Shown here one piece after another: positions 1-11,559 of a DNA stretch of 64,000 nucleotides. Below the pieces are notes generated by a model. It was not told the origin of the DNA. It saw only the letters and a program-made list of their open reading frames with translations, and ran no database searches. Positions within the stretch are counted from its first letter, which is position 1. Every line of letters starts with the position of its first letter. The DNA comes from Pachydiplax longipennis (Eukaryota > Arthropoda > Insecta > Odonata > Libellulidae): positions 5,456,001 to 5,520,000 of the forward strand of contig JAVFKF010000014.1 in the NCBI GenBank assembly GCA_036926295.1, given 5' to 3'. The position numbers and the translations under genes are program-made.

Positions 1-524
1 ATGTAATTATTGCTCCTTCCCTAAGCCAACACCGTTACCCTTCCACGTTTCTCATTTCGGAACTCAAATATTAATTCAGTCGACTCCGCCTACTTTCCTA
101 GTATTTGCTCCATCATGCTCCAATCATCAGGCGCCAGTGATTTTACGGTTCTAATGCAAACACATTTGGAACGGGGCTTGCGTTTTCTTTCTTCGAGGCG
201 GCAATTCAAGTTACCGCGCCTGAGATTCGCTCCGAAATAACCCTAGAGATTGCCTCTAGAGCCCTAATCGCTCCTCTTTAACAAAAACATGCTGAGATGA
301 CTAAGATCTCGACCTCATAATGGGCCGATTGTTAACCCACACCGTTTGAGCGATGGGGTGATTAGCCTTGAAAAATGCTGCGGTGTTCCCCTTACCTCGA
401 TGATGGACTTAATCGAATCTTTGGGAAGTTAGGGCCGAATCTAACGAGAAGTTTTCTGAAAGTTGACTTGATTTACGTGAAGTTATTTCTAATGAGATCC
501 CTATGAATACATGGAGAAGGGTAT
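1..524. other. Unassigned non-coding stretch
   Basis: Mixed-composition DNA with no family-level protein match in any frame, no tRNA boxes and no clear repeat structure. The short open frames on the minus strand here run on into the repeat at 564-731 and are not credible genes. Confidence 0.4.
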
Positions 525-731
525 AGGTGAAATTGTACATGATGGCGTGGATCCAGGAAAATGCCAAGGAAGAATAGACTTGAAAGAAGTCTTTGCTCAC
601 AAAGTCTCCCGAATAGCTTGAGAAAATCTTTGGCAGGATAGCTCAACCGACAGAGCACCCGACCGGCAATTGGGAGACCTGGCTTAATTTCCCGGTGCCG
701 TTGGACATTTTTCAAGTCTATTATTCCTTGG
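525..731 (+). mobile_element. tRNA-derived SINE-like composite, left half deleted
   Basis: The right part (about 654-702) is a plus-strand tRNA-like unit: a D-arm A-box region reading AGCTCAACCGACAGAGC, an anticodon arm with ACCGGCAATT, and a decayed B box near 681-692. Outer inverted repeats are visible: CCAAGGAAGAATAGACTTGA from 564 pairs with TCAAGTCTATTATTCCTTGG ending at 731 (one mismatch). The stretch 525-563 matches 25501-25540, so the family tail extends left of the inverted repeat. Between 592 and 640 only fragments of a minus-strand tRNA-like half remain (GTCTCCCGA and TAGCTTGAG), so this looks like a degraded version of the inverted pair at 25536-25784. It is not a functional tRNA because the B box and T arm are broken. 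Confidence 0.65.
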
Positions 732-999
732 GATTGTACCAATGAATACAGATTCAATACGCAATTCAAGGCATTCTACGGTAGTGTTTAAGTACAAGAG
801 ATACCGTAAATGTTTAAAATAAATATAGGAAGCTGATGTAGCACAGTAGTACCCAAACTTTATGCCCGGAATGAGAGACAACACATAACTCAGGAGTGTA
901 CAATCCGCATTTCTGTTAATGCAATTCAAGAATATAATAAAGACAGTGTTGAAAATTCCTTTCTCCACTTCATTAGGCTTAATTTATTTATGAATTACC
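732..999. other. Unassigned non-coding stretch
   Basis: No gene, RNA or repeat recognised. It separates two tRNA-like elements. GCAATTCAAG occurs near 760 and again near 920, but the match is too short to call a repeat family. Confidence 0.35.
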
Positions 1000-1080
1000 T
1001 TTAGTTGAGTAGATCTTCCGAGTGGGTAGCGCGTACACCTTTGGAAGAGCCATCTCGGGTTCAATTCCCATCTTAAGCCA
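1000..1080 (+). mobile_element. tRNA-like SINE unit (isolated)
   Basis: A plus-strand tRNA-like segment has an A-box-like stretch near 1016-1032 (CCGAGTGGGTAGCGCG) and a good B box, GGTTCAATTCC, at 1058-1068. A 7-bp inverted repeat, GGCTTAA near 976 and TTAAGCC near 1073, flanks it. No seven-pair acceptor stem can be formed, so a tRNA-derived SINE head is more likely than a tRNA gene. Nothing resembling the tail motif of the inverted-pair family follows it. Confidence 0.5.
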
Positions 1081-3034
1081 ATATGTGCCGAATGACCTCG
1101 ATTTTTTAAGCAATCTAAAAAAATAAAAATGAAATAAGCAACGGTTAGAAATGCGTTACAGTTAATATCATAAATCATAAAATTCTAAGTCGTTTAATGC
1201 TAACTTATAATCTACGTTTCTAATATCATAACGGGATGGATTGAAGTGCAATAGACATTCAATTATCTGGGATGGTAGCCAATGACTGAAACCAGATTTA
1301 AATATCAGAATTTCCGTTTGCTGTACAGTTAAATGGCTTTTGTTCACAAAAATCCCATACAATTTTCAAATCAGATAAATTGAGTTATACAGTATATTAT
1401 TTTAATAAACTTATATGATTTATTATACAAATTTACGATAATATTACTGTTTCATTATCTGAATTCTGATAATATGCACTGCTTTAAATTTCATATACAT
1501 TTTTCCATTTCATTATGCATCGGGCTAAATTGGACTCGCGAGCCCTACTTCTTACAAAACTGTTTAGTATATCCGAACATTTATATATGCGGATTTTATA
1601 GAATGCCATATTTTTAATAGCGCTTTCTCATTAGGATGACATTAAAATGTTTTCCATAATAATCACAGAAAAATTCATCAATTCAATGATCTGACGGAAG
1701 GTCGTACTTCCTGAACATCACAGGCGGTAAAATAGTTGTATGTACCTGTTTTCAAATTACTTTTAAATACTATCAAACATGTAATATGAAAAATAAACTT
1801 TAAGAGTAATAGTCTCTAGCAGCTATTTTCCATAATCTTCATTTGATGAAAGATAAAGATGGGAATCTTCCAGTTTTCAAAGGAGGTGTTTGTTCCCTAA
1901 CTTTAATAGCTTCGACAAGAAGAGTATCAGTTTCCTCAACGCCATCATCTCAGAGATAGTAAAATCTTTTAAGAGGAAATCTTTTGTACAAATTGAGAGC
2001 TTAGCTATAACTCTGAAATCTTTCAAACGCTCTTCCCGGAATGATATCTAGATTTAAGGATAAGTTGAGATACCTTTTTATATAAATAATGAAATGTGGA
2101 AAAGAGAAAGCGAATACTTTCTTCGCCGTAAAGCAATTCCACGGATTCCCGTCAAAAGTCTTCATCGTTTGTTTTTCAAATTCAATACGGTTTCCTTATC
2201 TAAATCATCAAAACGTTTCTCAGAAGAAATATTCAAAATTTAATTAGACAGCTTTGACTACGACGGTGGCACAAGAGAAATACGTATATATGGCCTTTTT
2301 CAGTTTCCCGCATCATTTCTTGTGAAGCATACCTGGCGCTTTAACAGATAAAAAATTTAAATTGAAAAACGTACGCCTTAATTCTAGGAGGAAGGAATTG
2401 GAAAGACGACATCTGAAGAAATAGGATTTATTTCGCATGGTAATGACCATGAATCAGGATGCGCTATGCGGTGCTTCGTCGAATGACAAAGCGAACATTT
2501 TTCTCACAAAAATCAGAATGCTTAACAATTCCCAAATGAGACCTTTTAAACTAAAGAGACTCTAGGGTTAAAATTCAAGATTTTGGAAAACTCTTCGGAG
2601 AATTTACTAAGTCAGAAACTCTTTAACAATAAGATTTCCTTTGTTGCATTAAGTCAACTGCTCTAACCTTATTCTTTTCTAATATCACTTTTGAATGAAT
2701 TTCTAATATATTAGCGTGATATCGAAGAATCGAGCTATAAATAATAAGATTATAAATAATTGAATTATAAGCCACTAAATTATAAGCGATTGAATAATAG
2801 TGATATTGAACGATGAAAATGATTCAGTTATAGACATATGAATTTTCATTAAGTCGGGAGGATTAAATTAAATTTATCTTTTGATTCGAAGTTATTGCAT
2901 TATGTCGAAATTCACAATATCTCATAATTAAAGAAATATTGATACCGATAGAATTAATTGGGATACAAATTGAAAACCAAATCGCATGAAATAACACATT
3001 TCAAATTCGGTACTAGTAGAAATATATAATTTTA
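1081..3034. other. AT-rich stretch, nothing recognised
   Basis: AT-rich DNA with frequent stops in every frame. The only structure seen is a short degenerate run of ATTATAAGC/TATAAATAAT-like words at about 2735-2805, probably slippage. No tRNA boxes, transposon ends or protein families are visible. Confidence 0.4.
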
Positions 3035-3790
3035 CTATTCAGATTCGTTTTTTTCCCGCAAAAAAACTTTGTTTCGGCATTTGGCTCTTTTTCTGTTTTC
3101 GCTTAGATTACGGCTTTCGGTTCTCTTTCGGTTTTCGATTACTATCCAGCTTTCTGTTCGTTCATGTTTCCATCCCTTACAAAATACTTCATTTCGAAGA
3201 AATTGGAAAAAATGTTGATAGGTCTCAAACAGTTTCCTACCGATGGTACAGAAGATGGAACTTGGAATGTGCGAACACGTTGGCAAACGCGATTCCCGCG
3301 TGCGCACGCGTGGAGAAACACGGAAAGAGCCCGTCTCGGACAATCTCCACACAAAATCCCTCTCCAGTTGACCGTCATAGAGTCTGGAAAACTCCGGAAC
3401 AAAAGCACGTCCCAAGAAAAAGATGGGGGCTTTTATTTTTGCCCGGGACATTCCGCAAAGGGGGCTTTATTACTTCTCCCGACGCCGGGATTTATAGAAA
3501 TTCTCTCCCTCCCGTGGCGGGGGACGATGGATGTCTCCTCTTATTCTTTTTTGCGAAAACGGAGAATAGGGTATTGAGAAAGAGGAATGCCTTCTCCGAA
3601 ACCTTTTCTTTATTTCGCGAGAAGAACTTGTATCGTCATGAGAAATTCGGGGGATCTTTGGAAAGGGTTGAGGACAGCGAGAGCGCTTCGTCATTTTAAA
3701 GAATGGCTTTGGAGGGGAATGAACGATGGGCCTCGTGTTAATTCATTGTGTTCTCCTCTGAAGTGTTTTTCGGTTCCTTAGCGCCGGAGA
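3035..3790. other. CpG-dense patch
   Basis: CpG-rich island-like segment. A hand count gives 24 CpGs in 3241-3540 against 4 in the AT-rich stretch 4141-4440. Open frames of 74-145 codons exist on both strands (for example plus 3262-3699 and minus 3035-3451), but they overlap in opposite frames and their translations are low-complexity basic sequences with no recognisable domain. Reduced stop frequency from higher GC explains them. This could be unmethylated regulatory DNA, an old repeat or an eroded exon. Confidence 0.5.
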
Positions 3791-3984
3791 CAATAAAATT
3801 GAAAGCTTCTGGTACGAGTTTTTGATGACGGAATGCACTCTACCGTATTGTCCGCGTATTGAAGGAATCACATAACAATCTGGTCGGGTTAGGGTCTTTC
3901 AGATACAATGCAATCCAATGAGACGAATGCGGCCTATTCTATTCTTACCTCTGATAATTTCAACGTACAATTTTCCTTTAATAT

Positions 3985-4425
3985 ATATCTCACCCATTGA
4001 TTTCACAGCATGAAACATACTTCGTCAGCCTAACTGAAATATTAAGATATTGATATACTTTAACACACGCAACAGTCATATAAACTCAATGAATTGATTA
4101 TTCTATGAATTTTTAGCGCAAGGTATTCTAATTTGGAAACTTTGTAACCAACAATTGGAAATAGATAGAATTATTACAAAAATAGCTAGAGAAACTTTAT
4201 TTTACTTGATGCTGAGTTCCAATCTATATATATATTGATTATAAATTTAAAGAATGTGATTGTTGTATCAGACGAAAAAAATTTATATTATAATTATTAT
4301 ATTATATTATATATGAATTCAATATACAAGTATTAGAAAAATTTTAGAAAAATAAAAACTCCCGTCATTTTTGAACAGTCGTGATACAAAAATAGTTTTA
4401 GGTTAGATTATATTACGTAAAAGGA
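3985..4425. repeat. Dispersed repeat, copy 1 (longer form)
   Basis: The segment 3988-4140 (beginning ATCTCACCCATTGATTTCA) recurs at about 6220-6362, and the segment about 4285-4420 recurs at about 6363-6490, in the same order and orientation. About 145 bp between them (4141-4285) is absent from the second copy, so this is the longer form. No coding capacity, tRNA boxes or obvious inverted termini are seen. It is probably a non-autonomous mobile element of unknown class. Confidence 0.65.
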
Positions 4426-5514
4426 GGAATGTTATTATCCATTACTAAATAGAAATGAAAGATAATATTGAATTAGTTCACCAGATTTACAATTCTTTTG
4501 AAATGTAAATTACTATCAGATATAAAATTTTCCTCGTACATGTTTATTAGATGAATCCTAAAGCACTTAAATACTGTTCAATTAAATTATAGGTAATTGA
4601 CAGAGGAAATAACGGCAAGAATTGTATATTCCAGTTGTCAACTATGTAGCAGCAGACAAGAGACAATGGCAGTAAAAACTTGAGCTGAATCAAAAACCCT
4701 ACATCCAAGAAAATTGAATAATAAGTATTTGTACTCATTAAGTAAATAATTCGTTCTGAATGTATTAAAATTCTCACGAATAAATAAATAATAGGTACTT
4801 AAATAATTACGAAAGTAAAAACTAGGAAACAGAACAACACTCACTCCAGAGTTCATCAAAAATTGAATTGAAAAGTAGATAAAATTCGAAAAAAATGATT
4901 AACAAATTCAGAGAAGTAAAACGTACTATTTCACAATTTGACTCTGTCATTGTTACTAAAAGTTTTTACAATGAAATTCCACCAAGTGACGCTTGATAAT
5001 ATCTATTTAGATAAATTCAATCTTCCTGGAGACAGTCGCTCAAGATAGTCTTGTTTCACCTAACTATAAAGTCGTTTAGCTGATAATATCCCATTAAGGG
5101 AGATTCAAAATCGAGTTTTAAGTGCAATTTTTGTTTATCCACGGAGTTAATTTTATTCTGCTTTAATTATTTGCCATCAATTCATAATTTATTATTTATT
5201 GTTATAAATCGTATGGTAATAAATACGGGAATCAAAATTCTTCAGAAAAATCATTTATGCTACCATAGGAAGATAAGAAGAGGCAAAGTATTCAAGTCTA
5301 TGATGTTTATCTCCTCAGTAGTCACTTGAAATTCCGTCGTAGAGTTATTGGAACCATTTTCCCACGGAATCCTGTATTATTCCTTGCTAAACAAAGAATG
5401 GCGATTCCATTCTCTCGCTCATAATTACCTAATTGGGAACGGAGGGAAGGGAAAGATCAGAAGAGCCTTATCAGCAGAATAATAGCTTTATACGTATTAA
5501 ACGAAATAAATTTC
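4426..5514. other. AT-rich stretch, nothing recognised
   Basis: Mostly AT-rich DNA. The 60-90 codon frames on the minus strand (4547-4859) have hydrophobic, composition-driven translations and no family match. No repeats longer than a few tens of bases were noticed. Confidence 0.35.
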
Positions 5515-6060
5515 TTTAGCGTACGTGTTAGAGCACGCGGCGGAATTTGCTTAGGTCGGCGCCTTTTTCGAAAGCGGAGAGCAGATTTCTCGATAAAACA
5601 AAACGGCAAAAACTTTTTAAAAAAAGGAATTTTTCGATTGCGCGCCGAAGCACTCCCGCGGAGATACCAACTCGCCTTTTATTTTTCGCATTTTGTTCCC
5701 ACTGTTAACGTCACGGAATATTTTTTTATCGCCGGAAGCTCGTCTCGAGCGGTTTTTAATTAAAAAATTGTGCTCTATGCGAAAAAGCCAGCCAGTGGAT
5801 CACTTAAGTGATGGACAAGATTTTTACGCGACGCGATTTTTATATTCCTTCGAAAAATCGAGATATGAGAAGTGTCTGACAGGCCTGCATTGCCGAAGAT
5901 GTGACCACACGTTTGACCTCGACCTTTTGAAGCGAAAATATCGAGATGCTTCTCGGTGATGTACAAAAGAGAAACGTGCGATGCATCAGCCAATTCCGCA
6001 ATTGTAATATCTGAATCGATGGCGACCTTCTGATGTCCTCTTTACCACATCGTCGCCGAA
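5515..6060. other. CpG-dense patch
   Basis: CpG-rich block with words such as GCACGCGGCGG, TCGGCGCC and GCGCGCC inside AT-rich surroundings. A plus-strand frame at 5693-5959 (88 codons) and a minus frame at 5775-5993 overlap and match no family I know. No promoter or transcript boundary can be assigned from sequence alone. Confidence 0.45.
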
Positions 6061-6158
6061 AAGGAAAGGGATGAAATGCAAAACTATTGAAACGAGTAAC
6101 TTTTGTATTTCAAAGGAAAATGTTCCATCTACAACCAACCATATGCAAGGTTGCAGGA

Positions 6159-6513
6159 AGATCCAATATTAACATATTTAATATATTATTACATATTAAG
6201 ATAATACTAATATTTAATCTCACCCATTGATTTCAGAGCTTGAAACATACTTCGTCAGCCTAACTGGAATAACTAGTTATTGATATATTTTAACACACGC
6301 AACGGTCATATAAACTCTATTAATTGAAACCTTTTTAGCGCAAGATATTCTAATTTGGAAACTATTATATTATAATTATTATATATGAATTCAATAAATA
6401 AGTATTAGAAATTTTTCAGAAAAATAAAAACACCCGTCACTTTAGAGCAGTTGGGATGAAAAAATAGTTTTAAATTATATTATATTACATAAAGATCCAA
6501 TCTTAACATATTT
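6159..6513. mobile_element. Dispersed repeat, copy 2, with flanking 21-bp direct repeats
   Basis: The body, about 6180-6492, is the second copy of the repeat at 3985-4425. It is bracketed by AGATCCAATATTAACATATTT (6159-6179) and the same sequence with one mismatch at 6493-6513, which looks like a target-site duplication. It lacks about 145 bp present in copy 1. Duplications of 10-20 bp are typical of target-primed retrotransposition, but no poly-A or simple-repeat tail is obvious, so the class stays open. Confidence 0.6.
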
Positions 6514-6996
6514 TTATTTAATGGATGATTCTTTCTTCAGAATGTTTCCTCTTAACTTTCTCTAATTATAGAAGAAAAATGAATGAATTCAAAAGACTTT
6601 TCGGTTCTACCTATACAAAGCATATGAACCTAACTCTTCGTAGGATCATATACATTGAAAATTGTTATTCGACGCTTCTTTCCTCTTCCTCTTGATAAAG
6701 TACCTATAAAACAAAAGCCAGACTATAGATTCAATGTTAATTTCACGTTACTCTTATCAAGGTCATCTTTTATCAGCTCCCTACTCTTAGGAATAATAGT
6801 TAATCTCTTTTATGCACCTCATTCATCAGACAAGAGTATCATCCAGATACGAGAATCTTTCCATAAAGATATTTAGAATAATAAAATATTGCCTATGCAT
6901 AAGTCAAGTAAGAAAGTGGAAAAAGAGAGAAAAATTGTGGGAGAAAATGTAAGGATTGGTGTTGGGATGATGTAAGATTAAGATAAATAGAGAGAA
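6514..6996. other. Unassigned stretch
   Basis: No element or gene recognised. A 73-codon plus-strand frame at 6655-6876 has no family match. The purine-rich part (about 6905-6995) leads into the ATT microsatellite. Confidence 0.3.
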
Positions 6997-7031
<35 letters not shown>

Positions 7032-7080
7032 GTACATTGTTGCAGATAGACTGCTAGTCTGGTGGCAACATTACAATCAA
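6997..7080 (-). mobile_element. (ATT)n microsatellite with adjoining hairpin, possible LINE/SINE 3' end
   Basis: About 34 bp of ATT repeats (6997-7030) abut a conserved-looking block. On the minus strand the order is block then (TAA)n, as at the 3' end of non-LTR elements of the I type or SINEs that use their machinery. The block contains a hairpin: TGTTGC at 7038-7043 pairs with GCAACA at 7065-7070, and inside it AGACT pairs with AGTCT. No reverse transcriptase is present nearby, so the identity is inferred from layout only. A plain microsatellite is the alternative. Confidence 0.35.
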
Positions 7081-7679
7081 CTACGGTAACTTTCACAAAC
7101 ATATTTAAACAAAATAAACGGGAAAAGAGTAAGATTAGTGTTTATTGGCAGGGATAACAAAATGTTTAAGGGGATTATGTATCAATAAATGGCAAAATAT
7201 TAATTCTGTAACTAGTAACTGATCATTAGATGGAACAGTCGTAGTGTTATTTTATTATATAGCTTTTAAAAGTGAGAAATTCCACTGAATACTACTTTCG
7301 AAGTTCCAAATTAATAGTTAATATTGATTCTAGCAATTTATTTCAGTACCCTGGAGGCATTATCATACACCACGCTATTATTTCGGTATAGGAATGCTGT
7401 AAATTATCGACATGTGAACATTCTCATTTCTTCTCCGGTATGGGCTAAATATAAACGAAGCTTGAATTTCATATAGCCTCATTCTTGTTGTTGACTGTGT
7501 TGTTATGAAAATTACAGCAACATAAATGATGCTGAATCATGGATTCATCTTGGTCACTGTTTATTTAACGCTATGAAAAGTGTTGCTTATCGGGTCATTG
7601 CGCTGCCGTAAAGTGAAACAAATTCCACTTATAACACTCTGGCCCAATGAGGATTGAAAGGGTAAAATACCTCACTCCT
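7081..7679. other. AT-rich stretch, nothing recognised
   Basis: No gene, repeat unit or RNA structure noticed in this stretch. Confidence 0.35.
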
Positions 7680-8480
7680 CATCTTACCTCATTCCCTCTT
7701 CAGGACTTCCAGCAATTATTGGTGGAGGGAATGAGGGCCGAACTGACCTTCGTTTTAAATTCTCTACAGACCACATGTGTAACTGTTTGAGGTCACCTAT
7801 AACATGTTTTGGCGGCAGCGCCCTTTCTTGCGAGACGGGGCAATGAGGGTCTATTGTGTTGATAAGTTGACAGGGCAAGATGATTATTTTCTTGTAGTCA
7901 CGTCTCGAAAACATGCCCTATCCACCCCAATCGTAGGCGAGAGATGGTTGATAATAGAAGAAGAGAGTAACTTGAAAGGGAGGGAGGGAAGAAGCCGTTA
8001 AATCAGGAGCACAAAGGTGTTTTTCAACCTCCACTATCAATCACACTTTAGTTTTTCCACAAGGGCTTAATCTCCCAAGGTAATAGAGGAGGCGCACCCA
8101 TTCTGGGGGACAAAAGATTAAGTGGGTTAAATACTTGCATGGGCATCCCAGCTTGCGGAATTTCTCCATTCTTTCGGGCGTTACGGATTACGTATTTCTT
8201 CTTTTCTGGCTCGGGAGAGGTTTTTATCGAATCTGATAAATCTATCTGGCATCTCACTACGCGATATATGAGACGTTGGAAAGTAGGTCAACGAAAACCA
8301 GGGGTCGGTGATATGACGGGGAACAGGAGCGAGCGGTTCTTATTGAAAATTATTCCTGTTTTTATTTTTCCCTATTCTTCCGCCAGGAATTCTTACGTGC
8401 TCTCGCGGTTTTCGCAATATCACCGGAGATCGAGAAAAAAATGGTTCCTCGACGACGTTATTCTGTTTGCAATATAGGTG
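7680..8480. other. Moderately CpG-enriched patch
   Basis: GC is higher than the flanks, with scattered CpGs. Open frames occur on both strands (minus 7684-7914, plus 8139-8477 with 112 codons, minus 8048-8257). None shows a recognised domain, and the opposite-strand overlap argues against coding. Confidence 0.35.
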
Positions 8481-9917
8481 AATAAATAAAAGATGCGAGG
8501 CGTAGTGCATGTCAGTCTGTTGTTTCGCCATCCCATCCGTGTTACGGATGTTAAATGTGTTTCTTTAAGGGATGAAAAGCATTCTGTTGTTCAAGCATTT
8601 TGAGTGCTACGGAAGAATCACGTTGAATAGTATCGAGAAAATACTTGAACAGGTATGATCGAAATATTTTTGTCATACTTAGCAATGGAGATACATTATA
8701 TTATAGTTTGCGATATAACAAGCCAGCGTTGACGAAATTAAAATGAAATTATCATAAAAAATTTTCAAATGATTACTGTATGTAAGTTCGTGAAATGTTT
8801 TTCGAATTTTGAAATATATCGCTGTTTTTCTGCTCAGGAAAACAAATGAGTCAATACATATGCAATTAGGAAACACCAAAAGTTTTTCTTTGATATTGCG
8901 ATTTAAAACTGTATACTTTCTTAGAAACTATTAAATGTAGCATTAAATTTTACAAAAATAATGAAGCAAATTTATATTAACTGATTAAAAAATCAAGGAG
9001 TAAATACTACAAGGATTTAAATTTAAAGAGTAAAATATCGTATAGTTATGAAGGAGAAACACTTAAGGTTTTCATATGACATTTTAGTATCTTTGTTTAA
9101 AACACCACACTTCCTGAGAAACATTTGATTATTTTTATTTAGAATTAAATAATACTCAATAAAGAAAAACTTTATATCGACGAACTGAAAAGCTAGAATG
9201 CTGCAAGGAATAAAATCTAAGGAGTAAAATCAAGGTATCAAAGTTTTTTGAAAAATCATGTGTCAACAACACAAATTATTTTTTTAATTCTCAGTACTCT
9301 CAATTTCGTCCGTTCATAAATTTATTTGATAGGAAATTTATTAGTTGAAACATATGAATGTTACGCATTTCCCTATTCTATATACATACGGTAGAAGTTT
9401 AAAAAATAACTCTCAATGATTTTTAAAATCCCTCGTAAGCAAGGAACTCAAAACGGTCCTTAGAAGCAAGAAAATGTGTTTACGGAGAAACTATTTTCGG
9501 GGCGCATAATCTGCAAGCTTCTATGTGCATCGTAATGCATGCAGAAACATGCATGCAGCGAAAAAATCCCCGAGTAAACACATCTCATAAAGAGTAGACC
9601 TGAGCAAACATCACGGCACATCGAATGATACTGCATCCAAATGCTATCACTCAAAACAGATACGGCACTAAGAAAAATTTGCTCCTCTCCTGTAACCCTA
9701 AACAACGCGAATCTTGCTGATTTTTCTTGTCTTAAGCGCCGCCAAAACTTCATTACGTAGGAAAAGCATTTTCTGGATCACAATGAATCATTCCAAGGTC
9801 TTTTTTTTTTGAGAGATTAATGTAGAACGACCCAAAATATTCCGAGCTCATATTTGGAAACAGTGGAGAAAATACGGAAACAGGGTCCGTACGTAGAAAA
9901 AGTGAAAAATATCTCCC
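8481..9917. other. AT-rich stretch, nothing recognised
   Basis: AT-rich with many stops. A 97-codon minus-strand frame (9460-9753) has no recognised family. A short direct repeat of ATGCATGCAG lies at about 9535-9560. No transposon ends seen. Confidence 0.35.
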
Positions 9918-10235
9918 ATGAGGAACACGACCGATAAGCAGACGTACAAAGTGGCATTTTCGTGGACCTCCCGAAAACCTACAGCACCTCAGAATGTTAA
10001 ATTGTTGCTCAGTCGAGGTGGCCTACATTCACCGGTGCCGAAATCATTCAAGCTCTCACACAATGAAAACCCTTTGCGACATCGATGGATAGGGCCGAGG
10101 CTTATAAATCTCGCGAAAGCTTATGGCATTGCGATGTGCATTGTGAGGAGAAAAGCAGTTTGGGACAAGACTGAAGGAAAATTAAGATTTGTGGACATTG
10201 GTGGAACTCTGTGTACTAATAAACAATATCAATAG
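9918..10235 (+). repeat. Open frame overlapping a dispersed repeat (third, most diverged copy)
   Basis: A 105-codon plus-strand frame starts at ATG 9918 and ends at a TAG near 10235. I do not recognise the protein. Its second half (about 10090-10215) resembles 57120-57240 and, more weakly, 57560-57660. Shared words include ATGGCA(T/C)TGCGATG(T/C)GCA followed by GAGGAGAAA-like and GAAGGA-like segments. Recurrence at sites without a matching open frame suggests a repeat, with the frame incidental. A decayed transposon-derived coding segment remains possible. Confidence 0.35.
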
Positions 10236-11094
10236 CTGTCATCAATGACTTACAAACTTCCTCATAAACAATGACGGAACTTAATTTAACTTATTTAAAG
10301 ATCTACTATGGTATGCATATGATTCTTTTAAGTAAGATTATGTGAATTGTAAGTTTACAGTGTATATTTTACATATTTTTAATTTGGGCCTAAATTCACC
10401 TTGTATTCTTATGAGAAGATATATGATATCTGATTCAACTATCGCCTTGGTCGTAATAAGGACAACCTCCTTAACAAGGTCTGTTCCCAACTAATTAATA
10501 TGACAAAATTTCCGTCTCGTTTATCATGATTCTTCTAAATCCTAATCATAAACGATATTTCACGGAAAAAATAAAAGTCTTCATTCCCTTTACCACCTTG
10601 CGATACCTCCAAGTTTTGAAGGAACTATATGTATAATTTGATTTCGAAAAATAAGTGAAGTCGAATATAATGGAAAACGATCTTTAATCCAAATTCTTAT
10701 CGGAATGTCTTCAGCTCAAGGTTAACTTCAGGTAAAGGTTACGATTAAATTTCATAGGCTCTTTGGCTTCCTCAGGAGTCTTTAAATATTTAAGAGGAAG
10801 AAATATTAATTCACAAGTTTAATGGATGAAGCAAATAAACTAGAGTTATAAGAAGAAACTCGGAGTTTAAACACCACCAGTCTTCAGTAGAAATGCATAC
10901 AGAGAGAGAATTTGGAATTTCCCATAAGCTTGGAAGATGCTTCGGTAGACATTTACACAAATATATACATACACTAGATGTCTATTGTATGGACTATTAA
11001 ATGAAAAAGCATCCACTCGGAAGATCATATTTAAAAAAACATTCTATTTCAATAAAAAAAACTCCCTCTGTGACTATACGTTGAATACCGACGA
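10236..11094. other. AT-rich stretch, nothing recognised
   Basis: No gene, RNA or repeat family recognised. Confidence 0.35.
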
Positions 11095-11296
11095 CCATAG
11101 TAATTATAAATGAAACTGAATACGTATACCGAACCACTAAAACTTTTTATTCTCGACCATGGTTAAGTTAAGACTAAGATTTAAGAGAAGTTAAGACCAT
11201 CTTCAGGTCCTTAATGGCCGAAACCATGGTCGTGAATAAAACATTTTAGTGGTACGGTATACGTATTTAGTTTCATTTATAGTTACTATGGATGAC
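11095..11296. mobile_element. Fold-back element with GGCCGAAACC..GGTCG core
   Basis: Arms of about 70 bp (11095-11165 and 11223-11296) are inverted copies with few differences. Both contain ATAAATGAAACT, TACGTATACCG and CACTAAAA blocks and end inward at CCATGG. The spacer of about 57 bp holds GACCATCTTCAGGTCC (11195-11210) and GGCCGAAACCATGGTCG (11216-11232), followed by AATAAAA. The same core words recur at 28549-28583, 29762-30060 and 43076-43109. There is no coding sequence. It fits a non-autonomous fold-back element or MITE. Confidence 0.6.
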
Positions 11297-11559
11297 TACC
11301 AAAAAGTCGAGCCGAGATTAGTAGAATCTACCGATGACCAATTAAAATTTGAAAATGCCTCCAGTCGATTAATCATCTGAAATTTATAAAAATATTGACG
11401 TCATTAGAGAGATTCAAAAACAATTGAGGTATTCGTAACTTTCGATAAGCACTATCTAGGTATCCCTACAATTCTTTTAAGAAATAATGATTATAAAATC
11501 CCTAAAAAAAACTCCGAAAAGAGCTTATCTCGACTTAAGATAAAACCCCCGCCATTTCT
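11297..11559. other. Unassigned stretch
   Basis: No feature recognised between the fold-back element and the CpG-dense patch that follows. Confidence 0.3.
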
